Under the pieces are notes generated by a model that did no database searches, was not told the origin of the DNA, and worked only from the letters and a program-made list of their open reading frames with translations. This document shows, piece by piece, positions 32,125 through 41,026 of a stretch of DNA of 64,000 nt (its first letter is position 1; each line of letters starts with the position of its first letter). Location of the stretch: the NCBI RefSeq assembly GCF_017948485.1, contig NZ_JAFFSX010000005.1:186001-250000 (forward strand), given 5' to 3'. The position numbers and the translations under genes are program-made. This DNA comes from Streptomyces sp. GESEQ-35. GTDB lineage: Bacteria > Actinomycetota > Actinomycetes > Streptomycetales > Streptomycetaceae.

Positions 32125-32940
32125 TCACCGTGCAGGCGGCGTGCTCCCCGGGGCGGGCAGCAGTCCGCGCAGGTACCCGAGGTCCCGGCGGACCGCCGCA
32201 AGCGGGTTCTCGGCCGGGTAGTGGACGTGCAGGGAGAGCGGGCCGGTGTAGCCGAGCACGGCGAGGCCCGGCAGGATCGTGGGCCAGGGGACGACACCGC
32301 CGTCGGCGAGCGGCTGCCATCGGCAGTTCCACGACCCTCGCGTCTCGCCGGGTTCCCACACCGCGTTCTTCACGCCCACGCAGCCGATACGGCCGAGACC
32401 GCCGAGGGTGTCGAGGGTCAGACGCCAGTCCTCGCTCCCTTCCTTGGCCTGATTGCCCGGGTCGGGATGGACGAGGACATCGTCGCGGCCGGCCAGGAGA
32501 CGTGCCGCGTGTGCGGCCGAGGGGTGCAGCGTGCCGTGGTGCAGGGCGAGCACGAGCCGCACGCCGTTTCGGGCCGCCAGGTCGGCGAGGCCGGCGAGGT
32601 CGCGACGGGCCCGGTCCAGGTCAGAGGCGTAGTCGGCCGCCGCGTCGTAGCGATAGAACCCGACGCGCAGCAGAGCCACGCCCGCTTCGGCGCAGTGCCC
32701 GATGACGCGTTCGGCCTCCCTGTCCGCCGAGGTCAGATCAGTGCTGACGAGGCCGAGCCCAAGTCCGTTGCCGTCCAGGTCCCGTGCCGTCTCGGCCAGG
32801 CGCGACGGTGTGCTCGGTGTGACGGTCTGTCCGTCTCGGACCAGCAGATCGGCGCCGTCCGCGCCGGCCTCCGCCAGCTGGGCGGCAAGTTCCTTGGGCG
32901 ACAGCGCACCGAACGGCTTGGTGAGGACGAGGACGCGCAC
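32125..32940 (-). CDS. Sugar phosphate isomerase/epimerase-like TIM-barrel protein
   Basis: The 271-residue protein is an AP-endonuclease-2-type barrel: LAAQLAEAGADGADLLVRDG, VGFYRYDAAADY, VLALHHGTLHPSA, DDVLVHPDPGNQAKEG, and CVGVKNAVW. Members isomerise or epimerise ketoses using a divalent metal; His and Glu/Asp ligands appear to be in these blocks, though HPDPGN replaces the usual DxxH block. GTG 32940 follows GGAAGGGAG at 6 nt. First gene of the leftward transcript of the carbohydrate locus, with the LacI gene behind it. Confidence 0.82.
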   Translation of the reverse strand: MRVLVLTKPFGALSPKELAAQLAEAGADGADLLVRDGQTVTPSTPSRLAETARDLDGNGLGLGLVSTDLTSADREAERVIGHCAEAGVALLRVGFYRYDAAADYASDLDRARRDLAGLADLAARNGVRLVLALHHGTLHPSAAHAARLLAGRDDVLVHPDPGNQAKEGSEDWRLTLDTLGGLGRIGCVGVKNAVWEPGETRGSWNCRWQPLADGGVVPWPTILPGLAVLGYTGPLSLHVHYPAENPLAAVRRDLGYLRGLLPAPGSTPPAR

Positions 32941-32964
32941 GACGTGCTCCCTTCCGACGAGATC

Positions 32965-32979
32965 TGTGAAAGCGCTCCC
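32965..32979. promoter_or_regulatory. Candidate LacI-family operator 1
   Basis: TGTGAAAGCGCTCCC, with CG centre and AGCGCT core, lies 25 nt upstream of the isomerase GTG. It shares the TGTGAAA(A/G)CGCT half with the site at 33083. Confidence 0.4.
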
Positions 32980-33082
32980 TGAAACATACCCCGCATCTCT
33001 GTTCAAGGTCGATTGCGTGCACAACGTGCCAGTTCAGAGGCTCATGTGGCAGGCCCTGACCGGGGTTGCGAAAACTTTCCCC

Positions 33083-33097
33083 TGTGAAAACGCTTGC
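33083..33097. promoter_or_regulatory. Candidate LacI-family operator 2
   Basis: TGTGAAAACGCTTGC lies 77 nt before the binding-protein ATG; a related TTGCGAAAACTTTCC is just upstream (33067-33081). It is 118 bp from operator 1, compatible with looping by a LacI-type tetramer or with two separate promoters. Confidence 0.4.
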
Positions 33098-33173
33098 TCG
33101 GCCTTGAGGTGCGCCCTAACGTCATCCGCACTTCAGTCCCGAGCCGCCATCCCGACAGAGCAGGAGCCGACGT

Positions 33174-34637
33174 ATGCGCACAGGACACAGAGTGGGAGCA
33201 TCCCGGAGCGGCAGGCTGGTGCTTGCGTCGTTGTTGGTGGGGCCGCTGCTCGTGGCGTGCGGTGGGGGTTCCGGTTCCTCGGGCACCACCCTGAAGATCT
33301 GGGACTACTCGGCGGAGCAGACGGACTTCCACAAGCAGGTCGCCGAGGAGTTCCACCGACAGCACCCGGACATCACCGTGGAGTGGCAGTCGATCGCTCA
33401 GGAGGAGTACAAGCGGACGCTCCCGCTGGCGTTCCAGAGCGGCCAGGGCCCCGACATCTTCTACTGGAGCGAAAACGGCCCGCTGGCCATGTCGCAGTTG
33501 CTCGACCAGAAGTGGATCCAGCCCCTCGACGGAGGATCCGCGCTGCCCGCGAGCTTCACCAAGCGCTGGCCCGAAGGCTCGTTCGTCGACGGCGTCAACC
33601 AACTCGACGGCAAGACATACGCGTTCCCCTTGTCCGAGAGCACCTACTGGGGCCCCGGCTACATGTTCCTCAACAAGAGGGTCTTCGACGACGCGGGACT
33701 CGACACCGCGAAGCCGCCGGCGACCTGGTCCGAGCTGAAGGACACCTGCGCGCAGATCAAGGAGAAGACGAAGGCGTACTGCATCGCCTCGCCCACCAAG
33801 GACGTCGACTTCCAGCGCATCTTCTACGCCCTCGCCTCCGGCGAATACACCTTCAACGACCTGTTCTTCGACTACAGGAAGGGCACGTTCTCGCTGACCG
33901 AGCCGCAGGCGCAGAAGGTGTTCGCGTTCATCCAGGAGCTCAAGAAGGACGGCTACCTGGCGCCCGGGAACAACGACAAGAACTTCTCCCGGCAACAGTT
34001 CGCCGCGGGACAGGCCGGCATCATGATGGACGGCACCTGGCTGCCGTCGGTGCTCAAGTCCCTCGGCGTGGAGTCCTCCCAGTACTCGGTGGCCCCCCAT
34101 CCCGTGCCGGACACCGGGTCCAAGGGGGCCCTGTGGAGCCGGCCCGACGGCAACAAGTACTGGGTGAGCGCCGGGTCCAAGCAGTCGAAGGCCGCATGGA
34201 CCTTCCTGAACTGGATGACGCAGCCCGACGGTTACTTCGTCAAGGAGTACCTCAAGAGCGGCTTCGGGACGCTGGCGTTCGCTGACAACGCCCGCTACAT
34301 CACCGACCCCGCGATCCGGCAGATCATGCAGATCGCCGACAAGCCCGACTACCGGGTCAAGCTGCCGCTCCCCATCACCAAGTGCCCGGACCTGGTGAAG
34401 TCCAAGGCGTACATCAAGGCCATCGGCCAGCGGCCCACCTGGGAGTACGAGGCGATGTCCGGCGCTCTGAACTCGGGCGACTCGCTGCGGCCGGAGGCCG
34501 AACGGATCGTCGCCCAGCGGCAGAAGACCCTGAAGTCCGAGCTCGAGAAGGAAGCTGCCCGAGGGCTGAAGGTCTCGCTCGACTGCTTCACGTTCCCCGA
34601 CTGGTCGTACACCTCCGACTACCGGCCGGCCGAGTAG
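33174..34637 (+). CDS. ABC transporter sugar-binding lipoprotein
   Basis: The 487-residue protein has a lipoprotein signal ending LLVAC with the Cys at about residue 27, then LKIWDYSAEQTDFHKQVAEEF, GQGPDIFYWSENGPL and MMDGTWLP, typical of family 1 solute-binding proteins for oligosaccharides. At 487 residues it is longer than the usual 430. AGGAGCC precedes ATG 33174. It is the first gene of the rightward operon, followed by two permeases. No ATPase gene is present; many Streptomyces sugar importers use the shared MsiK ATPase. Confidence 0.92.
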   Translation: MRTGHRVGASRSGRLVLASLLVGPLLVACGGGSGSSGTTLKIWDYSAEQTDFHKQVAEEFHRQHPDITVEWQSIAQEEYKRTLPLAFQSGQGPDIFYWSENGPLAMSQLLDQKWIQPLDGGSALPASFTKRWPEGSFVDGVNQLDGKTYAFPLSESTYWGPGYMFLNKRVFDDAGLDTAKPPATWSELKDTCAQIKEKTKAYCIASPTKDVDFQRIFYALASGEYTFNDLFFDYRKGTFSLTEPQAQKVFAFIQELKKDGYLAPGNNDKNFSRQQFAAGQAGIMMDGTWLPSVLKSLGVESSQYSVAPHPVPDTGSKGALWSRPDGNKYWVSAGSKQSKAAWTFLNWMTQPDGYFVKEYLKSGFGTLAFADNARYITDPAIRQIMQIADKPDYRVKLPLPITKCPDLVKSKAYIKAIGQRPTWEYEAMSGALNSGDSLRPEAERIVAQRQKTLKSELEKEAARGLKVSLDCFTFPDWSYTSDYRPAE

Positions 34638-34686
34638 CCGTTCACGCCGGAAGCCGGATGTCAGCAAGGACCGCAAAGGACCACAC

Positions 34687-35709
34687 ATGGCTCTCGCGCC
34701 CACCAGCCCGCGTCCGCCCGACGCAGCCCCCACCACTGCCGACCGCCCCGGCCGAGCGATGCGCCGAACCCGGCCCCCGAGTCCACCCGACGGGAACCGG
34801 GAGCGCGCCAAAGGGCGCGACCGGCTGTGGGTGGCGGTCTTCCTTCTGCCCTTCCTCGTCCTCTACCTGGGTTTCACCCTCTGGCCGCTGGCCGCGACGG
34901 TCTACTACTCGTTCTTCGACTGGTCGGGCACCGGCCCCCTGAACAACTTCGTCGGCGGTGACAACTACAGCCGCCTCCTCGGCGATCCGCTGTTCTGGCA
35001 GGCCGTCACCAACACGCTGTTGTTCGCCGTCGGTACGACCCTGATCAAGCTGCCGCTGTCCCTGCTCGCCGCGCTGGTGATGACCAGGAAGTGGCTGCGC
35101 GCGAAGAGGGCGCTGCGTACGGTCTTCTTCGCGCCGCTGATCATTCCCGTGGCGATGGCCGGCCTGGTCTTCACCTACCTGCTCAACCCGTCGAACGGCG
35201 CGCTCAACTCGGCGCTGCACAGCCTCGGTCTGACCGACGGCACGACCGATGTCTTCGCCAACCGCTGGACCGCCCTGCTGGCGCTGATCCTCATCTCCGT
35301 CTGGCAGGTGTTCGGGCAGTACATGATCTATTGGATGGCGGCGCTTCAGAACGTCCCCGAGGAGCTGTACGAAGCGGCTGACCTCGACGGCGCCACCGAG
35401 TGGCAGAAGCTCACCAGGATCACGCTGCCGATGATCCGTCCCGTGGCCGTGGTGATCGTGATGCTCGCCCTGGTCAACGCGATGCACGTGTTCGGGCTCG
35501 TCGTCACGCTCACCGGGGGAGGACCGGGCACCAGCACGTATGTCGTCTCGTACTTCATCTACCGACAGGCGTTCGGCTCGCTGCCCTTCGCGTACGGATA
35601 CGCGTCGGCCGCCGCGCTGCTCTTCTCCGTCATGGCGTTCCTCCTCGTGACCAGTCAGGGCCTCTTCGTGCGCCGGGCGCAGAAGCTGCGGAAGGAGTAC
35701 GGAGTCTGA
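34687..35709 (+). CDS. ABC sugar transporter permease 1
   Basis: The 340-residue MalF-type permease has a Pro-rich cytoplasmic N-terminus (about 45 residues) and six membrane spans. The EAA loop reads YEAADLDGATEWQKLTRITLPMI. It overlaps the next permease by one base (TGATG). The start is supported by an AAGGA-type site; shorter in-frame starts at the second Met cannot be excluded. Confidence 0.92.
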   Translation: MALAPTSPRPPDAAPTTADRPGRAMRRTRPPSPPDGNRERAKGRDRLWVAVFLLPFLVLYLGFTLWPLAATVYYSFFDWSGTGPLNNFVGGDNYSRLLGDPLFWQAVTNTLLFAVGTTLIKLPLSLLAALVMTRKWLRAKRALRTVFFAPLIIPVAMAGLVFTYLLNPSNGALNSALHSLGLTDGTTDVFANRWTALLALILISVWQVFGQYMIYWMAALQNVPEELYEAADLDGATEWQKLTRITLPMIRPVAVVIVMLALVNAMHVFGLVVTLTGGGPGTSTYVVSYFIYRQAFGSLPFAYGYASAAALLFSVMAFLLVTSQGLFVRRAQKLRKEYGV

Positions 35710-36578
35710 TGTCCGAACTTCGCGAACCCCGGGCGCCACGCTCCACGCGCCTGTCACGGCCCCTGCGGGCCAACCTGATTGCGCTGCCCTTGCTGATCGT
35801 GGTGGGTCTGATCTGGGTCTATCCGTTTCTGTGGATCGTCACAGGGGCGTTCAAGACACAGAACGGCCTTTTCATCGGGGGCGCCAGCCTGCTGCCCGAC
35901 CAGTGGAACTTCGACAACTTCCGCCGCGCGTGGGTGGATGCGGGATTCTCCAAGTACTTCTTCAACACGGTGTTGTACGCGGTCGCGTCCACCGTCATCG
36001 AACTCTTCAAGTCGGCCCTGTGCGGCTACATTCTGGCCCGCTACGAATTCCCGGGACGAAAGGCTCTGCACCGCCTGATCGTGGCCACCCTGTTCGTGCC
36101 GGTGGCGTCCATCATCATTCCGCAGTTCGTCCTGGTGGACAGCCTCGGCCTGTTGAACACGCGGGCGGGCGTCATCCTGGCCATGTCCGGTGCGGCGGGC
36201 GCCCTGTACGTGCTGCTCTTCGTCGGGTTCTTCGCGGGCGTACCGAGCGATCTGTTCGATGCGGCAAAGCTCGACGGTGCCGGATTCCTGCGCACCTTCT
36301 GGTTGGTCCTCCCGTTGGCGAAGCCCGTCATCGCGGTCGTCGTCATCTTCCAGTTCATCAGCAACTGGAACGAGTTCAATATCCCGTTGGTGTTCACACT
36401 CGGCCAACCGGATCTGCAGAACCTGGCGGTCGGAATGCTGTCGTTCAAGGGTGAGCACTCCGTGGACTGGACCGGATTCGCCGCCGGAATGACCTTGTCC
36501 GTCATTCCCATGCTGATCGTCTTCATCTTCTTCCAGAGTTACTTCGTGCGCGGCCTGGCCGGCGCCACCAAGGAGTGA
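35709..36578 (+). CDS. ABC sugar transporter permease 2
   Basis: The 289-residue MalG-type permease has six spans and EAA loop FDAAKLDGAGFLRTFWLVLPLAKP. Start ATG shares its A with the stop of permease 1. It ends with AGGAG for the next gene. Forms the heterodimeric channel with permease 1. Confidence 0.92.
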   Translation: MSELREPRAPRSTRLSRPLRANLIALPLLIVVGLIWVYPFLWIVTGAFKTQNGLFIGGASLLPDQWNFDNFRRAWVDAGFSKYFFNTVLYAVASTVIELFKSALCGYILARYEFPGRKALHRLIVATLFVPVASIIIPQFVLVDSLGLLNTRAGVILAMSGAAGALYVLLFVGFFAGVPSDLFDAAKLDGAGFLRTFWLVLPLAKPVIAVVVIFQFISNWNEFNIPLVFTLGQPDLQNLAVGMLSFKGEHSVDWTGFAAGMTLSVIPMLIVFIFFQSYFVRGLAGATKE

Positions 36579-36583
36579 ACCAC

Positions 36584-37816
36584 GTGACGACCGAGCCGCC
36601 CGGCTCCGCCGATCTCAACGGCGCCTTTGCCTACACCTGGGACCTGGTGGGCGACCCCGCCGCCGCCGAACGCATCGCCGCACTCGGCGTGGGCGCGGTG
36701 GTCCTACAGACCGCCTACCACTCGGTGCGCGCCATGACGCCGTACCACCCGGTCCACCGCACCGTGCACGCCACGCACGCCGCCGCGTACTTCCCGCTCG
36801 ACCCACGCTCTTGGCATGGCATGCGCCTGACACCTGCCATGCCCGGCTGGGCCGTCGACACCCCGGACCGGTTCGGTACGGCGGCCTCGGCCCTGCGTGG
36901 CCAGGGACTGCGGGTCGAAGCCTGGCTGGTCCTCACCCACAGCTCGGCGGCGGGGGAGCGTGCGCCCGATCTGACGGTGTGCAACGCGTTCGACGAGAGG
37001 TACGGATACGCCCTGTGCCCGGCGCAGCCCGAAGTGAGGGCGTATGCCACGCAGTTGGTCCGTGCCTTCTGCGAACGCTACGACGCCGCCGAGGTGCCGG
37101 CGCTGATGCTGGAGGCCTGCGGATGGCTGGGCTTCGAGCACGGCAGCCACCATGAGAAGACGGCCGGTGCCGATCTGAGCAGAGGCTGCCGCGATCTGCT
37201 GTCGGTGTGTCTGTGCCCCGCCTGCCGCAAGGGAGTTGAGGCCGCCGGCGCAGATCCCGGCGCTGTCGCACAGGCGGTACGCCGCACCGTCGACGCCGAG
37301 ATGCGGGACGGCGTCCGCGCTCCGAGGCTGCTCGCCGAGTCACTGGGGGAGCGGGGAGCCAGGGCTCTGCTGCGGCACCGCCGGTCCGTGATCGAGGAGT
37401 TGACGCGGCAGATCGCTGCCGCGGCGCCCGGCCGGGAGATCCTCCTGATGGCGGACGGCGATCCGCAGGCCACCGGCCCCGACAGCGGACTCGACCTGGG
37501 ACGGTTCGACGGCCGGGCCACGGCCGTCGTCCTCAAGTGCTGGGACGACGAGGACCGGGCGGTGGCCCGCGTCGAGGAAGCGGTGCGAACCACGGCACGG
37601 CCGGTCATCGCCAACGTGTCCGTGCTGGAGGAGCACCCCGCCCACCTGGCCAGGAAGGTGGCACGGCTGTGGGCCGCCGGAGCGCAGGCCATTCGCTACT
37701 ACCACGCGGGCCTGGCCTCGCCCGCCCGTCTCCGTGCGCTGCGCACGGCCAACGCACAGCAGGCGGTCACCGCGATCACCGCGGCGACCGCACCGACCGA
37801 GGAGGGAGCAGCGTGA
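36584..37816 (+). CDS. Unrecognised 410-residue protein of the carbohydrate operon, possible GH-like barrel
   Basis: I do not recognise a named family. GTG 36584 has AGGAG 8 nt upstream. The text alternates predicted strands and helices as in a TIM barrel: AFAYTWDLVGD, IAALGVGAVVLQTAYHSV, VEAWLVLTHSS, VPALMLEACGWLGFEHGSHH, VCLCPACRKGVEAAG, ILLMADGD, TAVVLKCWDDEDRAV and AIRYYHAGLA. The CLCPAC pattern is common in putative glycosyl-hydrolase-like barrels. Candidate acid residues lie in EACGW and ADGD. No signal peptide, so it is cytosolic. It overlaps the downstream dehydrogenase by 4 nt. A hydrolase or epimerase on the imported oligosaccharide is a guess from context. Confidence 0.8.
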   Translation: MTTEPPGSADLNGAFAYTWDLVGDPAAAERIAALGVGAVVLQTAYHSVRAMTPYHPVHRTVHATHAAAYFPLDPRSWHGMRLTPAMPGWAVDTPDRFGTAASALRGQGLRVEAWLVLTHSSAAGERAPDLTVCNAFDERYGYALCPAQPEVRAYATQLVRAFCERYDAAEVPALMLEACGWLGFEHGSHHEKTAGADLSRGCRDLLSVCLCPACRKGVEAAGADPGAVAQAVRRTVDAEMRDGVRAPRLLAESLGERGARALLRHRRSVIEELTRQIAAAAPGREILLMADGDPQATGPDSGLDLGRFDGRATAVVLKCWDDEDRAVARVEEAVRTTARPVIANVSVLEEHPAHLARKVARLWAAGAQAIRYYHAGLASPARLRALRTANAQQAVTAITAATAPTEEGAA

Positions 37817-38811
37817 CCCACGAGCCGCTGACCGGACTGTACGTCATGAACCCGGACCGCTTCGACGATGTCTACGGGCCGGCCGAACGCGCCGGGATCG
37901 AACGGTACTTGACCATCGAGCGGCCGCCGTGCACCGCGGCGGACCTGTCCGCGGACGTACTGGCGGGCGTCGATGTGCTCGTCACCGGCTGGGGCGCCCC
38001 GCGGCTCACCGCCGACCTGCTGGACAGGGCGCCGAGGCTCGCGCTCGTTCTGTACGCCGCCGGATCCGTGCGTCCCGTGGTGACCGACGCCTCGTGGGCG
38101 CGCGGGGTGCGGATCGCGTCCGCCGGCAGCGTGATCGCCGACAAGGTCGCGGACTTCGCCCTCGCCCAGATCCTGTACGCCCTCAAGCACGGATGGCGCT
38201 ACGTCCTCACCGCCCGGCGCACCGGATCGGCGGCCGCCCGCCGGAGCGAACTCGGCACCGCGGGAGCCACCGTCGGACTCGTCTCCCTCGGCGCCACCGG
38301 ACGGGCCACCGCGCGGCTCCTGCTCCGGCACGGCGTGCGTGTACTGGGCCACGACCCGTACGTGTCCGACACCGACGCCCGCGCCCAGGGCATCGAACCC
38401 GCCTCGCTGGACCGGGTGTTCGCCGACTGCGACGTGGTGAGCCTGCACGCCCCGCTGCTCGACGAGACCCGCGGCATGGTCGACACACGGCTGCTGCGCT
38501 CCATGCGCCCCGACGCCACCCTCGTCAACACCGCGCGCGGCGGCCTTGTCGACGAGGCGGCACTCGTGACCGTACTCCGAGAACGCCCCGACCTGTTCGC
38601 CGCACTCGACGTGACCGACCCCGAACCGGCCGTGCCCGGCTCCCCGCTCTTCGAGTTGGACAACGTGGTCGTCACTCCGCACCTGGCGGGGAGCCTCGGT
38701 CCGGAACGGCGTCTGCTCGGCCGGGCCATGGCCGAGGACCTGGCACGGTACGTCGCCGGGAACCCGCTGCGGCACGAGGTGATCGCCACGGCGATGGAGC
38801 ACGCCGCATGA
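37813..38811 (+). CDS. D-2-hydroxyacid dehydrogenase family protein (first of two)
   Basis: The 332-residue protein begins at GTG overlapping the previous stop, with GGAGGGAG ahead. The NAD-binding region is GATVGLVSLGATGRATARLL; catalytic Arg is in NTARGGLVDEAAL, Glu in DVTDPEP and His in VTPHLAGSLG. This family oxidises or reduces D-2-hydroxy acids or related sugar acids. It is followed with a 4-nt overlap by a second dehydrogenase of the same superfamily but low identity. Confidence 0.9.
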   Translation: MTHEPLTGLYVMNPDRFDDVYGPAERAGIERYLTIERPPCTAADLSADVLAGVDVLVTGWGAPRLTADLLDRAPRLALVLYAAGSVRPVVTDASWARGVRIASAGSVIADKVADFALAQILYALKHGWRYVLTARRTGSAAARRSELGTAGATVGLVSLGATGRATARLLLRHGVRVLGHDPYVSDTDARAQGIEPASLDRVFADCDVVSLHAPLLDETRGMVDTRLLRSMRPDATLVNTARGGLVDEAALVTVLRERPDLFAALDVTDPEPAVPGSPLFELDNVVVTPHLAGSLGPERRLLGRAMAEDLARYVAGNPLRHEVIATAMEHAA

Positions 38812-39785
38812 CCACCGCAGCCTTCACCCTGGTCATGGTCCCGCCGCTGCCGGACGAGACCCAGTCCTGGCCCGACCGGCTCACCGAAGAGGTCCCGGGG
38901 ATCGAGGTCCTCTGTCCCAAGGACCCCGAGGGCGTCGGAGCCGCGCTCGGCCGGGCCGACGCCGTGTACGGCACCCTCACGCCCGAACTCCTGCGCTCGG
39001 CACTGCGGTTGCGGTGGCTGCAAGCCCCGCAAGCAGGGCCCCCTCCGGGCTTCTACCACCCGGAACTCGTGCGGCATCCGGCCGAGGTGACCAACATGCG
39101 GGACACCTACACCGACCATGTCGCCGCGCACACGATGGCGCTGGTCCTGGCCCTCGCCCGCCAACTCCCGCGCTACGTGCGCGAACAGGCCACCGCCAAC
39201 TGGGCCCCGGACTGGTCGGACGGCGCGGTCGTCCCCCTGGGTGAGGCTCGGGCGCTCATCGTCGGTACGGGTGCCGTCGGCGCCGAGACCGGGCGGCTGC
39301 TCGCCGCGTTCGGCACCCGCGTGGAGGGCGTCGACGCTCGTGTCACCGCGCCACCGCCCGGTTTCGGCCGGGTCCTGCCACCGGACCACCTCGACCGCGT
39401 GCTTCCTGAGGCGGACATTGTGGTCCTCACCGTGCCGCACACCCCGCGGACGGAAGGGCTGATGGACGCGCGCCGGCTGGCGACGATGAAGGACGGAGCC
39501 TGTCTCGTCAACGTGGGCCGCGGCCCCACCGTCCGCCTCGACGACCTGGTCCGGGCCCTCGACATGGGACGGCTGCGAGGCGTCGCCCTCGACGTCATGG
39601 AACGGGAGCCGCTGCCGCCGGAGCATCCGCTGTGGCGCCACCCCAGAGCACTGATCACCCCCCATGTGGCAGGAGCCGGACCGCACGCCGCGGAGCGCAG
39701 GTTCGAGGTGCTCGTGGAGAACGCGCGACGGTTCGCCGCCGGAAAGCCGCTGGTCAACGTAGTGGACAAGACGCAATGGTTCTGA
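38808..39785 (+). CDS. D-2-hydroxyacid dehydrogenase family protein (second of two)
   Basis: The 325-residue protein starts at an ATGA overlap. Rossmann motif IVGTGAVGAETGRLLAAFG, catalytic Arg in NVGRGPTVRL, and His in ITPHVAGAGP are present. An active-site block YTDHVAAHTMALVLALARQL matches glyoxylate/hydroxypyruvate reductase-like members. Two unlike dehydrogenases side by side suggest an oxidation and a reduction of the same sugar-acid pathway; this is inference. Confidence 0.9.
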   Translation: MTTAAFTLVMVPPLPDETQSWPDRLTEEVPGIEVLCPKDPEGVGAALGRADAVYGTLTPELLRSALRLRWLQAPQAGPPPGFYHPELVRHPAEVTNMRDTYTDHVAAHTMALVLALARQLPRYVREQATANWAPDWSDGAVVPLGEARALIVGTGAVGAETGRLLAAFGTRVEGVDARVTAPPPGFGRVLPPDHLDRVLPEADIVVLTVPHTPRTEGLMDARRLATMKDGACLVNVGRGPTVRLDDLVRALDMGRLRGVALDVMEREPLPPEHPLWRHPRALITPHVAGAGPHAAERRFEVLVENARRFAAGKPLVNVVDKTQWF

Positions 39786-40945
39786 CGCCCGAAGTCGACG
39801 CCCCGCCCGCCGTGATCGTGCAGCGCATCGAGACGTTCACAGTCGCCCTGCCCACCCTGCGGGACTTCGCGGTCGCGGGTGGCGCGGTCACCGATCGAGG
39901 AAGCCCCTCCATCCGCGTACTCGTCAAGGTCACGGCGTCGGACGGGAGCACAGGGTGGGGCGAGGCGACACCGATCCCCTCCTGGACGTACGAGACCACG
40001 GAGTCGATCGTGTCCACCCTGGAGCAGTATCTGGCGCCCGCCGCGCAGGGTCTGTCGCTGTGGGACCTCGACGGGCTGGTGCGGGCCTGCGACCGTGCGA
40101 TCCGGCGTGGCTGGTCCACCGGCATGCCGCTGGCCCGGGCCGCACTGGACGTGGCCTGGCACGACGCCCTCGCGCGGTCCCGCGGCGTGAGCCTCGGCGA
40201 GCTGTGGGGCAGACGACGCCACGACACCGTCGACCTCTGCTGGATCGCCACCGGTGACGATCCGGCCGCGCTCGCCGAATCCGTCGCCGAGGGCCAGGCG
40301 CACGGGTACCGCCACTTCAAGATCAAGACGGGGCTCGTGCCGGGGCAGGACGAGGCCGTGGAAGCCGCCCGGGTGAAGGCCGTACGGGAGGCGGCCCCCG
40401 ACGCCCGTCTGATCGTCGACGCCAACCAGGCCGGCACCCAGGACTCAGCGCTCCGACTCGCCCGTCTGCTCGCGCCGTTCGAGGTCGCGGCGCTCGAACA
40501 ACCCCTGCCCGCCAACGACATCGAGGGACTCCGGCGCCTGCGCGACCTCAGCCCGGTCCCGATCGCCGTGGACGAGAGCCTGCGCCACCCCACCGACCTG
40601 GCTTCGTTCGTCCGCAGGGGCGCCATCGGGATCGCCGTGGCAAAGGTGCAGCGCTGCGCCGGACTCACCCTGTCCCTGCGCCAGTGCCAACTGGCCGAGG
40701 ACTGCGGGGTGGCGCTCATGGGCTCGGGCCTGACCGAGTCCGACATCGGCCTTGCCGCGTCATTGCACCTGTTCGCGGCCCACGACCTCATCGCCCCCGC
40801 CGACCTCAACGGTCGGCAGTTCCTGAGCAGCCCCTACGCCACCGGCCCCGTGATCCAGGTGCGTGCAGGGGTGGCCGAGGTGCCGTCCGGCCCTGGCCTA
40901 GGCATCGGCATCGACGAAGGGATCGTACGAGAGCTCGCGCGCTGA
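39776..40945 (+). CDS. Enolase-superfamily enzyme, muconate-cycloisomerase subgroup
   Basis: The 389-residue protein has the KxK base motif in YRHFKIKTG, metal ligands Asp (DANQAG), Glu (ALEQPL) and Asp (AVDESL), and the second-side Lys in VAKVQRCAG. KxK and Lys identify the muconate-lactonizing subgroup (epimerases, cycloisomerases and racemases), not the mandelate racemase subgroup of sugar-acid dehydratases. The start overlaps the upstream dehydrogenase by 10 nt; a later GTG is possible. It probably epimerises or lactonises an intermediate of the operon's sugar acid. Confidence 0.88.
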   Translation: MVLTPEVDAPPAVIVQRIETFTVALPTLRDFAVAGGAVTDRGSPSIRVLVKVTASDGSTGWGEATPIPSWTYETTESIVSTLEQYLAPAAQGLSLWDLDGLVRACDRAIRRGWSTGMPLARAALDVAWHDALARSRGVSLGELWGRRRHDTVDLCWIATGDDPAALAESVAEGQAHGYRHFKIKTGLVPGQDEAVEAARVKAVREAAPDARLIVDANQAGTQDSALRLARLLAPFEVAALEQPLPANDIEGLRRLRDLSPVPIAVDESLRHPTDLASFVRRGAIGIAVAKVQRCAGLTLSLRQCQLAEDCGVALMGSGLTESDIGLAASLHLFAAHDLIAPADLNGRQFLSSPYATGPVIQVRAGVAEVPSGPGLGIGIDEGIVRELAR

Positions 40946-41026
40946 GCCGCAGCGGCGGGCAGGTGTGACCGTCCAACTCCGCTCATGGGCCACGACGTGG
41001 TGGCCCCGCACAAGAAGGAGCCGTAC

